From Streptomyces sennicomposti (GTDB taxonomy: Bacteria; Actinomycetota; Actinomycetes; Streptomycetales; Streptomycetaceae): a stretch of DNA of 64,000 nt. The DNA is taken from contig NZ_JAIOAB010000032.1 of the NCBI RefSeq assembly GCF_019890635.1, forward strand, positions 17,973 through 81,972, written 5' to 3'. Under the pieces are notes generated by a model. The model worked only from the letters and a program-made list of their open reading frames with translations. It was not told where the DNA came from and ran no database searches. This document shows, one piece after another, positions 25,929-34,323 of the stretch (within the stretch, counting starts at the first letter, position 1; each line of letters opens with the position of its first letter). A program made the translations under genes and the position numbers.

Positions 25929-27116
25929 CTAGTGCTGTTCGACGAGTACGGCGGTGCCCTGGCCGACCCCGACGCACATCGTGGCCAGGCCGCGGGCCGC
26001 GCCGGTGCGGCGCATGCGGTGCAGCAGCGTGGTCAGGATGCGGGCGCCGGAGCAGCCGAGCGGATGGCCGAGGGCGATCGCGCCGCCGCTCGGGTTGACC
26101 AGGTCCTCGGCGATGCCGAGCTGGTCGACGCAGGCCAGGGCCTGGGCGGCGAACGCCTCGTTGAACTCGGCCTCCTCGACGTCCCCGACGCTCCAGCCCG
26201 CGCGGGCGAGCGCCTTGCGGGTGGCGGGGACCGGGCCGAGGCCCATCACGTCGGGGTGGACGCCCGCGGAGGCGCCGGCGACGTAGCGGCCGAGGGACTC
26301 CAGGCCGAGGTCGTTCAGGGCCTCCTCGCTGACCAGCAGGAGGCCGGCGGCGCCGTCGTTCATCGGGGAGGCGTTGCCCGCGGTGACCGTGCCGCCGGCG
26401 CGGAAGACGGGCTTGAGGCGGGCCAGCTTGTCGTAGGAGGTGTCCTCGCGGACGCACTCGTCGCTGTCCACGACGGTGCCGTCGGGGCGCTCGACGGGCA
26501 GCAGCTCGTCGTCGAAGTGGCCGTCCTTGCGGGCCTGTGCGGCCAGCCGGTGGCTGCGCAGCGCGAACTCGTCCTGGCGTTCGCGGGCGATGCCGTGCCG
26601 GGCCGCCACCTCCTCGGCGGTCTCGCCCATGGCCAGCACGCCGTGCAGGTCCTTCATGGCCGGGTTGACCAGGCGCCAGCCGAGCCGGGTGTCGAACGTC
26701 TCCATCCGGTGCGGCAGTGCCTCGTCGGGGCGGGGCAGGACGAAGGGGGCGCGGCTCATGGACTCGGAGCCGCCGGCGAGCACGACGTCGGCCTCGCCCG
26801 CCGCGATGGTGCGGGCGGCGGCGGTGACGGCCTCCAGACCGGAGGCGCACAGCCGGTTGACCGTGGCGCCCGGCACGGACTCGGGCAGACCGGCGAGCAG
26901 GACGGCCATCCGGGCGACGTTGCGGTTGTCCTCGCCCGCCTGGTTGGCGGCGCCCCAGTAGACGTCGTCGATGCGCGCCGGGTCCAGCGCGGGCACGTCG
27001 GCGACCAGCGCGCGGACGACCTGGGCGGCCAGGTCGTCGGGGCGGATGCCGGACAGGGCCCCGCGCAGCTTGCCGATCGGGGTGCGGCGGGCGGCCGCGA
27101 AGTGGACGGGGCGCAC
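25929..27116 (-). CDS. acetyl-CoA C-acyltransferase (thiolase)
   Basis: This 395-aa degradative thiolase has the nucleophilic cysteine in VNRLCASGLEAV (near residue 89), the C-terminal motif NPSGGAIALGHPLGCSGARI with the catalytic His, and the second active cysteine in CVGVGQG. EFNEAFAAQAL completes the active site. GTG 27116 is preceded by GAGGAG at 8 bases, so the longer frame is rejected. With the acyl-CoA ligase downstream it can serve beta-oxidation. The upstream region shares a promoter gap with the divergent hydrolase gene and contains a palindrome. Confidence 0.92.
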   Translation of the reverse strand: MRPVHFAAARRTPIGKLRGALSGIRPDDLAAQVVRALVADVPALDPARIDDVYWGAANQAGEDNRNVARMAVLLAGLPESVPGATVNRLCASGLEAVTAAARTIAAGEADVVLAGGSESMSRAPFVLPRPDEALPHRMETFDTRLGWRLVNPAMKDLHGVLAMGETAEEVAARHGIARERQDEFALRSHRLAAQARKDGHFDDELLPVERPDGTVVDSDECVREDTSYDKLARLKPVFRAGGTVTAGNASPMNDGAAGLLLVSEEALNDLGLESLGRYVAGASAGVHPDVMGLGPVPATRKALARAGWSVGDVEEAEFNEAFAAQALACVDQLGIAEDLVNPSGGAIALGHPLGCSGARILTTLLHRMRRTGAARGLATMCVGVGQGTAVLVEQH

Positions 27117-27182
27117 GACAGAACTCCTCAGACGGCTCACACGGCCTCGCACGGATGATTCACCGGCACTGCCAATCATTAA

Positions 27183-27210
27183 TTAGCACTGCTAGTTTTG
27201 GACTATAGAC
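27183..27210. promoter_or_regulatory. divergent promoter with palindromic operator
   Basis: TTAGCACTGCTAG (27184-27196) is a near-perfect 6-1-6 palindrome in an AT-rich island between the divergent thiolase and hydrolase genes. TATAGA at 27204 can act as a -10 box for the plus strand. A related half-site GGCACTGCC lies at 27163-27171. A TetR-type regulator is the likely ligand-sensing partner, but none is adjacent. Confidence 0.45.
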
Positions 27211-27299
27211 CTCGGACCCGCCCCCTGGGAAGATCCCCCTGTCCGGCCCCTCGGGAAAAGGTCCCTCGCCGGGCGCCCGCCGCGCAGCAGGAGGAAGAC

Positions 27300-28115
27300 A
27301 TGGCCGACGCCCGCTCGCACGTCCTCGCCGGAACCCGGGGCGCCCTCCACGTCCACGAGTGGCCGCACCCCCGCCCGCGCTACGCCGCCCTCCTCGTCCA
27401 CGGCTACGGCGAGCACGGCGGACGCTACGCCGGGGTGACCGGCGTCCTCGGGGCGCACGGCGCGGTGGTGTACGCGCCCGACCACACGGGCCACGGCCGG
27501 TCGGCCGGTGAGCGGGTGGTCGTGGCGGACTTCGAGGACGTGGTGAGCGATGTGCACACGGTCGCCGACCTCGTCCGGGCCGCGCACCCGGGGCTGCCGC
27601 TGGTGCTGGTCGGGCACTCCATGGGCGGGCTGATCTCCGCCCGCTACGCCCAGCGCCACGGCGAGGAGCTGACCGCGCTGGTGCTGTCGGGGCCGGTCGT
27701 CGGGAACTGGGAGCTGCCGGGCCGGCTGCTCGCCCTGGACGAGATCCCGGACACGCCCGTCAGCCCGGCCGCGCTGTCCCGGGACCCGGCGGTCGGCGCG
27801 GCGTACGCGGCCGACCCGCTGGTGTGGCACGGGCCGATGAAGCGGCCGACGCTGGAGGCGTTCGAGCGGACGCTCGAGACCGTGGCCGCGGGCGGGAGCG
27901 TCGGGGCGCTGCCGGTGCTGTGGCTGCACGGCGACGACGACCGGCTGGTCCCGCTCGCCGCGAGCCGGGTCGGCGTCGAGCGGCTGACCGGGGCGGACGG
28001 GGACCTGACGGAGCACGTCTATCCCGGCGCCCGGCACGAGGTGTTCGAGGAGACGAACCGGGCCGAGGTGTTCGCGGACCTGACCGAATTCCTGGACCGG
28101 GTCCTGCCCCGCTGA
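27300..28115 (+). CDS. alpha/beta hydrolase, monoacylglycerol lipase-like
   Basis: This 271-aa serine hydrolase of the Hydrolase_4 group shows the nucleophile elbow GHSMGG (Ser near 103), the acid in LHGDDDRLVP and the His in YPGARHEVFEE. The oxyanion motif HGYGEHGGRY and PDHTGHGRSAGERV are hallmarks of monoacylglycerol lipases and lysophospholipases. ATG 27300 follows AGGAGGAA. Its divergence from a thiolase-ligase pair suggests that it frees fatty acids for their use, but substrate preference cannot be read from sequence. Confidence 0.9.
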   Translation: MADARSHVLAGTRGALHVHEWPHPRPRYAALLVHGYGEHGGRYAGVTGVLGAHGAVVYAPDHTGHGRSAGERVVVADFEDVVSDVHTVADLVRAAHPGLPLVLVGHSMGGLISARYAQRHGEELTALVLSGPVVGNWELPGRLLALDEIPDTPVSPAALSRDPAVGAAYAADPLVWHGPMKRPTLEAFERTLETVAAGGSVGALPVLWLHGDDDRLVPLAASRVGVERLTGADGDLTEHVYPGARHEVFEETNRAEVFADLTEFLDRVLPR

Positions 28116-28251
28116 CACCGGCCGGGGGCCGTACCAGGCCCGGCGCGCTGACATGAGCCGGGGCCGTGCCCGGCCTGCCACGCTGACACCGGCCGGGGCC
28201 GTGCGGGGCCCGGCGCGCTGACATGAGCCGGGGTCCGGACTCGGCCTGGCG
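28110..28251. repeat. 35-bp minisatellite, four alternating units
   Basis: Four units start with CGCTGACA at 28110, 28146, 28181 and 28216. Units 1 and 3 continue CCGGCCGGG, while units 2 and 4 continue TGAGCCGGGG, an A-B-A-B order implying duplication of a 70-bp dimer. The array starts in the last codon of the hydrolase and ends about 145 bases before whiB. Confidence 0.88.
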
Positions 28252-28396
28252 CGCCCGGCGTCAGTCGGGCCTCCGGCCAGGCCAGGCCTGGTACGTCGGC
28301 ATGGTCCGGGCGATTCCCCGGCCGGCCCGGCGCGCGGACCGGCGCCGGGCACGTCCGCCCTGTTTGCGGCCGTCGGCACCGGGCACCCGCGCGTCC

Positions 28397-28654
28397 ATGG
28401 AGTGGTTGCGCAGTGCCGCCTGCGTGGGCGAGGACCCCGAGCTGTTCTTTCCCGTGGGCGCCGTCGGACCGGCGCGGCGGGAGATCGCCGCGGCCAAGCG
28501 CGTGTGTGCCCGCTGCCCCGTGCTCACCCAGTGTCTGTCCTTCGCGCTCGGCAGCGCGCAGACCGCGGGTGTGTGGGGCGGGATGTGCGAGGAGGAACGC
28601 GTCGCACTGCTCCGTACCGCCCAAGACGATGCCACAAGGAGAACCACCGTATGA
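28397..28654 (+). CDS. WhiB-family iron-sulfur transcription regulator
   Basis: This 85-aa WhiB-like protein has the four cluster-binding cysteines at C9, C37, C40 and C46 (SAACVGEDPELFF, CARCPVLTQC) followed by the GVWGGM turn and a basic tail. Such proteins bind a [4Fe-4S] cluster sensitive to O2 or NO and modulate sigma-factor-dependent transcription. Its stop codon overlaps the dps start (ATGA), so the two are translationally coupled. No strong ribosome site precedes ATG 28397, which may mean low-level or leaderless translation. Confidence 0.92.
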   Translation: MEWLRSAACVGEDPELFFPVGAVGPARREIAAAKRVCARCPVLTQCLSFALGSAQTAGVWGGMCEEERVALLRTAQDDATRRTTV

Positions 28655-29133
28655 CTGTCGTGAAGAGCACGATTTCCGACTCCGCCCTCCAGGTCACCGG
28701 GGACGCGTTGCAGAACACCCTCGTGGATCTTCTCGGGCTTTCCCTGATCGGCAAGCAGGCGCACTGGAACATCGTGGGCCCCCGGTTCCGCTCCATCCAC
28801 CTGCAGCTGGACGAAGTCGTGTCCGCGGCCCGCGAGTTCGCCGACACGGTGGCCGAACGCGCCGCCGCACTCGGCGTCTCCCCCGACGGCCGGCCGGAGA
28901 CGATCGCCTCGGCGTTCACCCTGCCCGGCCCGAAGGACGGCTGGGTGCGCGACTCCGACGTGGTCCAGGTGATGGTCGAGTCCCTGGAGGCCGCGATCGT
29001 ACGGCTGCGCGAGCGCATCGAGGCGACCGACAAGCCCGACCCGGTCACCCAGGACCTGCTGATCTCCATCACCGCCGAACTGGAGAAGCAGCGCTGGATG
29101 TTCGCGGCCGAGAACGTCTCCCGCGAGGGCTGA
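28651..29133 (+). CDS. dps: Dps-family DNA-binding ferritin
   Basis: This 160-aa protein is a Dps/ferritin-like four-helix bundle. The intersubunit ferroxidase ligands are present in KQAHWNIVGPRFRSIHLQLDEVV (His, then Asp/Glu). Dps oligomers oxidise iron with peroxide and coat DNA, protecting it in stress or stationary phase. AAGGAGA lies 9 bases before ATG 28651, which overlaps the whiB stop. A DUF3140 protein and an endonuclease III-like protein follow, so the group looks like a DNA-protection operon. Confidence 0.93.
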   Translation: MTVVKSTISDSALQVTGDALQNTLVDLLGLSLIGKQAHWNIVGPRFRSIHLQLDEVVSAAREFADTVAERAAALGVSPDGRPETIASAFTLPGPKDGWVRDSDVVQVMVESLEAAIVRLRERIEATDKPDPVTQDLLISITAELEKQRWMFAAENVSREG

Positions 29134-29206
29134 CGGCGTACCGCGCCCGCCGGTCCGGGCGGGGCGCACGGCCCGTCGCACCGCACCACGAACGAAAGGG
29201 GCAGAG

Positions 29207-29554
29207 ATGACCGACGCCCTCGAACTCGACGCGCTGTGGGAGGACTTCCACCGCGTGGTGAACATGACCTCGCAGGAACTGGCCGCCTGGCTCAGGGTCC
29301 GGGACGCCGACGAGGACACCGAGCCGCTGCCCGACGACGCGGGCAGTCCCACCGGGCAGCATGTGCTCGCCATTCTCCAGAAGCGGCGCACCGACCTGAC
29401 CGACGACGACCTCCGGGTGATGCGGAAGGTCGTCGACACGGTCACCTCCCAGGTGGACCTGGAGAACGAGCCCGAGCCCGAGGACGCCGGGGACACCGGC
29501 CGCCGGCACCGGCTGATGACCATCGGCCACGACCCGCTCAAGGCGAGCCGGTGA
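29207..29554 (+). CDS. DUF3140 protein
   Basis: This 115-aa acidic protein matches the actinobacterial DUF3140 family: LWEDFHRVVNMTSQELAAWL, then GQHVLAILQKRRTDLTDDDLRVMRKVVDTV and a C-terminal RHRLMTIGHDPLK. The family is predicted to interact with DNA or a DNA-bound partner, but no function is proven. It lies 73 bases after dps, has AAAGGGG before its ATG, and its stop codon overlaps the next start (GTGA). Confidence 0.88.
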   Translation: MTDALELDALWEDFHRVVNMTSQELAAWLRVRDADEDTEPLPDDAGSPTGQHVLAILQKRRTDLTDDDLRVMRKVVDTVTSQVDLENEPEPEDAGDTGRRHRLMTIGHDPLKASR

Positions 29555-30222
29555 CCGAGGGCAGCGACGGCGGCCGCGGGGACCGGAACGGCGGCCGGGT
29601 GCTGCACGAGCTGGTCGAGGCGCACGGCGAGACGTTCGCCGAGGAGGCCGGCATCACGCTGAAGGACACCCCGCAGCCGCTGTACCGGCTGCTGGTCCTC
29701 GCCGTCCTGCTCAGCGCCCGCATCCGCGGCTCGGTCGCCGTGGCCGCCGCCCGCGAGCTGGCCGAGGCCGGGCTGCGCGATCCGCGCCGCATGGCCGACG
29801 CCGACTGGCAGGAGCGCGTGGACGCGCTCGGCCGCGGCGGCTACCGGCGCTACGACGAGCGCACCGCCACCCAGCTCGGCGAGGGCGCCGAGCTGGTCCT
29901 GGACCGCTGGGGCGGCGATCTGCGCCGGCTGCACCGGGAGGCGGACGGCGACGTGGGCACGCTGCGCGATCTGCTCCAGGAGGTGCCCGGCCTGGGACCG
30001 GCCGGCGCGGACATCTTCCTGCGCGAGGTCCAGGACGTGTGGCCCGAGCCCGCCCCCTATCTGGACGCGAAGGCCCTGTCCGGCGCCGAGCGGCTGGGAC
30101 TGCCCAAGGACCCCGGCCGGCTCGTCGACCTGGCCGGCGACACCCCGCCCGCCCATCTCGCGGCGGCGCTGGTGCGCGCGGCCCTGGACAAGAAGATCGC
30201 CGACTCGGTCGCCTCCGGGTGA
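29551..30222 (+). CDS. endonuclease III-like DNA repair protein
   Basis: This 223-aa helical protein has the HhH-GPD layout. Helices with LLVLAVLLSARIRGSVAVAAARELAEAG lead to the helix-hairpin-helix VPGLGPAGADIFLREVQ, and a carboxylate, YLDAKAL, sits where the catalytic Asp is expected. The four-cysteine iron-sulfur loop of classical Nth is absent. Base-excision activity is inferred, not shown. The GTG start at 29551 overlaps the DUF3140 stop. Together with WhiB and Dps it suggests coordinated genome protection. Confidence 0.8.
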   Translation: MTEGSDGGRGDRNGGRVLHELVEAHGETFAEEAGITLKDTPQPLYRLLVLAVLLSARIRGSVAVAAARELAEAGLRDPRRMADADWQERVDALGRGGYRRYDERTATQLGEGAELVLDRWGGDLRRLHREADGDVGTLRDLLQEVPGLGPAGADIFLREVQDVWPEPAPYLDAKALSGAERLGLPKDPGRLVDLAGDTPPAHLAAALVRAALDKKIADSVASG

Positions 30223-30264
30223 CCGTTCCCCCTCGCCCGCCTCCGGGTGACCGTCCCTCCTGAG

Positions 30265-30299
30265 ACCGCCTCCGGGTGACCGCTCACCCCGGAGGCGGT
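30265..30299. terminator. bidirectional terminator between convergent genes
   Basis: ACCGCCTCCGGGTGA pairs with TCACCCCGGAGGCGGT (one bulge) around a 4-base loop. It serves the repair gene (+) and the HAD gene (-). The left arm, GCCTCCGGGTGACCG, is also repeated twice upstream (from 30211 and 30238), the first copy spanning the stop codon. Confidence 0.85.
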
Positions 30300-30306
30300 G
30301 CTGCGC

Positions 30307-31206
30307 TCAGCGCGGCAGGTCCAGCAGGCGGGCGATCGTGCGCAGGACGCCGTCGTCGTTGTTGGACGGGGCCAGGTGGCGGGCACGGCGGACGACCTCC
30401 GGGTGGGCGTTGGCCATGGCGAACGACCACTCGGCGGCGTCCAGCATCTCCAGGTCGTTGAGGTAGTCGCCGAACACCAGGGTCTGCGCGGGCGTGATGC
30501 CCGTGGCCCGCTGGAGCCGGCGCAGGGCGGCGCCCTTGTCGGCGGTGCGGTTCATGACGTCCACCCAGTGCTCGCCGGAGACGACGACCTTGTGGGTGGC
30601 GGCGAACGGCTCCAGGGCGGGCGCCGTGCTCCGCTCGGCCGGCCCGAAGTCGAAGAGGGCGACCTTGACGACGTCGTCGTCGATCTGGGTCGCGTCGGCC
30701 ACCACCCGGTGCTCCACGTAGTACTTGCGGACCTCCGCGAGGAAGGCCTCGTCGCCGCGTTCGACGTAGGCGGACCGCTTGCCGCAGACCACGGCGCCCG
30801 CGTCCGTGCCGTCCGCCACCAGATCCCGCGCCGCCCGCACCAGGCGCCGCGCGACGGCCGGGTCCATGGGGTCCGAGCTGAGTTCCTCCCCGTCCCGGAC
30901 GACGTAGGCGCCGTTCTCCGCGATGAACACCATGCCCTCGTCCGCGCCCGCGAACTCCTTGGCGAGCGTCGCGTACTGGCGTCCGCTGGCGGGGCTGAAC
31001 AGCACCCCGCGGCGGCGCAGCTCGGCCAGCGTGGACCACAGGCCCTCGGGAATCCGCTTGGCGTCGTCGAGGAGGGTGCCGTCCATGTCGGTGACGATCA
31101 GCCGGATGTCGGCGGGACCGTCGGGAACCGGGGAGTCGGCGGGCTGCGGGCCCGGGACGGTGGTGGAGGCGGGGCCGGTCAGCAGGGGCGGTGGGGTGCT
31201 GGGCAT
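30307..31206 (-). CDS. HAD-superfamily (Cof-type) phosphatase
   Basis: This 299-aa Cof/IIB HAD hydrolase has motif I IVTDMDGTLLDD (nucleophile Asp and acid/base Asp), motif II SPASGR, the motif III lysine TADKGAALRRL and motif IV FGDYLNDLEML. The family dephosphorylates sugar phosphates, flavins or other small metabolites. The first 30 residues are proline-rich. ATG 31206 is the last good Met before the conserved core. It is convergent with the repair gene and is isolated on the left of a minisatellite. Confidence 0.9.
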   Translation of the reverse strand: MPSTPPPLLTGPASTTVPGPQPADSPVPDGPADIRLIVTDMDGTLLDDAKRIPEGLWSTLAELRRRGVLFSPASGRQYATLAKEFAGADEGMVFIAENGAYVVRDGEELSSDPMDPAVARRLVRAARDLVADGTDAGAVVCGKRSAYVERGDEAFLAEVRKYYVEHRVVADATQIDDDVVKVALFDFGPAERSTAPALEPFAATHKVVVSGEHWVDVMNRTADKGAALRRLQRATGITPAQTLVFGDYLNDLEMLDAAEWSFAMANAHPEVVRRARHLAPSNNDDGVLRTIARLLDLPR

Positions 31207-31675
31207 GTCCTGGTCTCTGTGCGGGGCGCGGCGGCGCGCCGGGGGCGGGCGGGGCGGGTCCCGGTGCCGTGGCACGGTCCTCGCCGACCTTCGAGGCAAA
31301 CACGTCGGACCGCCCGGGGGCAAACGCGTCGGGCCGCCCCGGGCCGGAGCCGTCACCGTCCCGGGGGCGAACGCGTCCGGTCGCGCCGGGTCGGAACCGT
31401 CATCGCCCCGGGGCGAACGCGTCCGGTCGCGCCGGGTCGGAACCGTCACCGCCCCGGGGCGAACGCGCCCGCCGGAAAGGCACAGGCCCGGCGGGGTCGA
31501 GTCCGCCGATTCCCGGGACACGCTGATCATCGGGCGGCACAATGGGCGGCGTCGGCACGACGGACCCGAGAGCGACGACAGCCACGCGAGCGACGCACGC
31601 GAGCAACGACGGACCCGAGAGCACCTGGAGCGCGGACGTGACCGAGAGCCACCCCCTGCCGGGCGGGGAGGACGT
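31207..31675. repeat. 470-bp gap with 47-bp minisatellite
   Basis: Three 46-47-bp units starting CCGGGG(G)C(A/G)AACGCGTC begin at 31314, 31361 and 31408, with a fourth truncated copy at 31454. A degenerate copy precedes them at about 31290. After 31520 comes an ACGCACGCGAG-rich stretch. No gene is supported; the gap must contain the promoters of the divergent HAD and glutamine-synthetase-like genes. Confidence 0.8.
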
Positions 31676-33079
31676 ATGACCACCCTCGCCGATCCCGTAC
31701 CCGGCGGCCGTCCCGGCGATGTCGAGCGGGCCACCGCGCTCGGCGGCGAACTGGCCGGACGGGGGGTGCACGGCGTCGTCCTGTCCTACGTCGACACCGC
31801 CGGCATCACCCGGATCAAGACGATCCCGGTGGCGAAGCTCCCCGCGGCGGCGGCCTGGGGCGTGGGCATGTCGCCGGTGTTCGACACCTTCCTGGCGAAC
31901 GACGCGATCGTCGCCACCGACGTCCTCGGCTCCCCCGACGGCGATCTGCGCCTCTACCCGGACCTGGACCAGCTGGTCGCCCTGGCCGCGCAGCCCGGCT
32001 GGGCGTGGGCGCCGGTGGACCGGATCACCCAGGACGGCGAGCGGCACCCCGGCTGCTCCCGCACCTTCCTGCGCCGGATCACCGCCGCCGCCGAGGAGCG
32101 CCACGGCGTCGCCTTCAAGGCGGCCGTCGAGATCGAGTGGTCCGTCGGCGCGGACACGACGCCGACGGACCGTTTCGAGCCCGTGGCGACGGGACCGGCG
32201 TACGGGGCGGCGCGCCAGGTGGAGCTGAGCGACTTCCTCGCCGAACTCCTCGCGGCCTGCGCGGCGCAGGGCGTGGACGTCGACCAGGTCCATCCCGAGT
32301 ACGCGGCGGGGCAGTTCGAGATCTCGGTCGGTGCGCTGGACCCGGTGGCGGCGGCCGACCGCAGCGTGCTGGTGCGCCAGACCGTCCGGGCCGTGGCCCG
32401 GCGGCACGCGCTGCGGGTCTCGTTCGCGCCGGCGGTGCGCGGCGAGGGCGTCGGCAACGGCGGCCATGTCCACCTGTCCGCCTGGCGCGACGGCGCGAAC
32501 CTGTACTCCGGGGGCGCGGGACGGCACGGGATGACGGCCGACGCGGAGGCGTTCACCGCCGGGGTGCTGGCCCGGCTGCCCGCGCTCACCGCCGTGACCG
32601 CGCCGAGCCCGGCCAGCTATCTCCGGCTCAGGCCGTCCCAGTGGGCGGGCGTGTTCACCGCGTGGGGCCTGGAGACCCGCGAGGCGGCGCTGCGCGTCGT
32701 CACCGGCACCCGCGGACTGCGCGACCAGGCCGCCAACCTGGAGATCAAGCCGGTCGACCTCGCCGCCAACCCGTACCTGACGCTCGGCTGTCTGATCGCG
32801 GCCGGACTGGACGGCATGGCGTCGTCGACGCCGCTGCCCGAGGAGATCACCGGCGACCCGGCGCGGTTCGACGCGGCGGAGGCCGCGAAGCGGGGCGTAC
32901 GGCGGCTGCCGGTTGGGCTGCCGGAGGCCGTGGCCGCGTTCCGCGAGGACGCGCTGCTGCGGGACGCGCTCGGGCCGGTGCTGGCCGACGCGGTGACCGC
33001 CGTGCGGGAGGGCGAGAGCGCGGCCGTGGCCGGGCTGGACGACGAGCAGATCGCGGCGGCCTACCGCTGGAAGTACTGA
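31676..33079 (+). CDS. glutamine synthetase-like (GlnA3/GlnA4/FluG-C type) ligase
   Basis: This 467-aa protein has the GS catalytic barrel: FKAAVEIEWSV (metal ligands), VHPEYAAGQFEISVG, GNGGHVHLSAW (ammonium/glutamate site), and the phosphate-binding NLEIKPVDLAANPYLTLG. It lacks the N-terminal and regulatory features of GlnA1, including the adenylylation-loop tyrosine motif. Streptomyces paralogues of this type glutamylate polyamines or ethanolamine rather than ammonia. ATG 31676 follows GGGGAGGA. It is coupled (TGATG) to a FluG-type amidohydrolase, the other half of the eukaryotic FluG fusion, so both probably act on one gamma-glutamyl or amide compound. Confidence 0.88.
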   Translation: MTTLADPVPGGRPGDVERATALGGELAGRGVHGVVLSYVDTAGITRIKTIPVAKLPAAAAWGVGMSPVFDTFLANDAIVATDVLGSPDGDLRLYPDLDQLVALAAQPGWAWAPVDRITQDGERHPGCSRTFLRRITAAAEERHGVAFKAAVEIEWSVGADTTPTDRFEPVATGPAYGAARQVELSDFLAELLAACAAQGVDVDQVHPEYAAGQFEISVGALDPVAAADRSVLVRQTVRAVARRHALRVSFAPAVRGEGVGNGGHVHLSAWRDGANLYSGGAGRHGMTADAEAFTAGVLARLPALTAVTAPSPASYLRLRPSQWAGVFTAWGLETREAALRVVTGTRGLRDQAANLEIKPVDLAANPYLTLGCLIAAGLDGMASSTPLPEEITGDPARFDAAEAAKRGVRRLPVGLPEAVAAFREDALLRDALGPVLADAVTAVREGESAAVAGLDDEQIAAAYRWKY

Positions 33080-34308
33080 TGGCCGATCCGGTGGACGAGC
33101 TGCTCGCCGGGCTGCCGCTGGTGGACCACCACTGCCACGGGGTGGTCACCGCCGACCTCGACCGCACGGGCTTCGAGTCACTGCTCACCGAGGGCGAGGC
33201 GTGGCCGGACAGCGGGATCTCGCTGTTCGACACGCCGGTCGGAGCGGCCGTGCGCCGGCACTGCGCCCCGGTGCTCGGCCTGCCCCGGCACGCCCCGGCC
33301 GGCGACTATCTCGCCCGGCGGGCGGAGCTGGGGGCGCGCGAGGTGAACCGGCGGTTCCTCGCCGCCGCGGGCGCCGCCGTCCTCTGCGTCGACACCGGCT
33401 TCGACTCCGGCCGCCTGACCAGCCCCGCCGAGCTGGCGGAACCGGCCGGGGCGGCGGCGTACGAGGTCGTACGGCTGGAGAGCGTCGCCGAGGCGGTCGC
33501 GGCGGGCGGGGTGACGGCCGGGGAGTACGGGGCGGCCGTGCGCGCCGCCGCCGAGGACGCCGTACGGCGGCCGGGCGTCGTGGCGGTGAAGTCGGTGGCC
33601 GCCTACCGCACCGGCTTCGCCCTGGACCCGGCCCGCCCCTCGGCCGCCGAGGTCGCGCGGGCGGCGGCCGGCTGGCTCGCCCGCCCCGGCGCCCGCCTGG
33701 CCGACCCGGTCCTGGTACGGCACCTGCTGTGGACCGCCGTCGAGCTGGGCCTGCCGCTGCAACTGCACACCGGGTTCGGGGACGCCGACCTGCGGCTGCA
33801 CCACGCCGATCCGCTGCTGCTGACCGACTGGCTGCGCCTGACGGCGGGCACGGTCCCGGTGATGCTGCTGCACTGCTGGCCCTACCAGCGGCAGGCCGCC
33901 TATCTCGCCGCCGTCTTCGAGCAGGTGTACCTCGACGTCGGCCTCGCCCTGCACCACGTCGGTCCCGCCCGGTCCGGCGCCGTGCTGGCGGAGGCCCTGG
34001 AGATCACCCCGTTCCGCAAGCTGCTGTACAGCTCCGACGCGTACGGCCTGGCCGAGTTCCACCACCTCGGCGCGGTGGCCTTCCGGCGGGGCCTCGCGGA
34101 GCTGCTGGCGGACCGGGTGGCCGCCGACGAGCTGAGCCGGGCCGACGCGGAACGGATCGCGCGGTGGACGGGGCGGGACAACGCGCTGCGGGTATACGGC
34201 CTCACGGACCCCGCGGACTCCCGGGGCTCCGGGGGCCTGACGGACTCCGGGGGCCCTGCGGCCACCGCCGCACCCGCCGCACCGGTTCCGCCCATGGAGA
34301 ACGACTGA
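33079..34308 (+). CDS. FluG N-terminal-type amidohydrolase
   Basis: This 409-aa TIM-barrel amidohydrolase begins LPLVDHHCHGVV, the metal-binding HxH pair, and continues with AVKSVAAYRTG (bridging Lys), LHTGFGDADLRL, MLLHCWPYQRQAAYLA and LLYSSDAYGLAEFHHLG (the late Asp). This order is that of the Amidohydro_2 domain fused to a GS-like domain in fungal FluG. The start overlaps the previous stop, indicating a stoichiometric pair. The C-terminal 30 residues (SRGSGGLTDSGGPAAT...) are low-complexity. Substrate unknown; hydrolysis of a gamma-glutamyl conjugate is inferred. Confidence 0.87.
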   Translation: MADPVDELLAGLPLVDHHCHGVVTADLDRTGFESLLTEGEAWPDSGISLFDTPVGAAVRRHCAPVLGLPRHAPAGDYLARRAELGAREVNRRFLAAAGAAVLCVDTGFDSGRLTSPAELAEPAGAAAYEVVRLESVAEAVAAGGVTAGEYGAAVRAAAEDAVRRPGVVAVKSVAAYRTGFALDPARPSAAEVARAAAGWLARPGARLADPVLVRHLLWTAVELGLPLQLHTGFGDADLRLHHADPLLLTDWLRLTAGTVPVMLLHCWPYQRQAAYLAAVFEQVYLDVGLALHHVGPARSGAVLAEALEITPFRKLLYSSDAYGLAEFHHLGAVAFRRGLAELLADRVAADELSRADAERIARWTGRDNALRVYGLTDPADSRGSGGLTDSGGPAATAAPAAPVPPMEND

Positions 34309-34323
34309 AAGTATGATCAAGCA

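Noticed and set aside
30923..31675. upstream extension of the glutamine-synthetase-like frame
   Set aside because: It runs through the minisatellite and the HAD gene's 5' end. The ATG at 31676 has a clear ribosome site.
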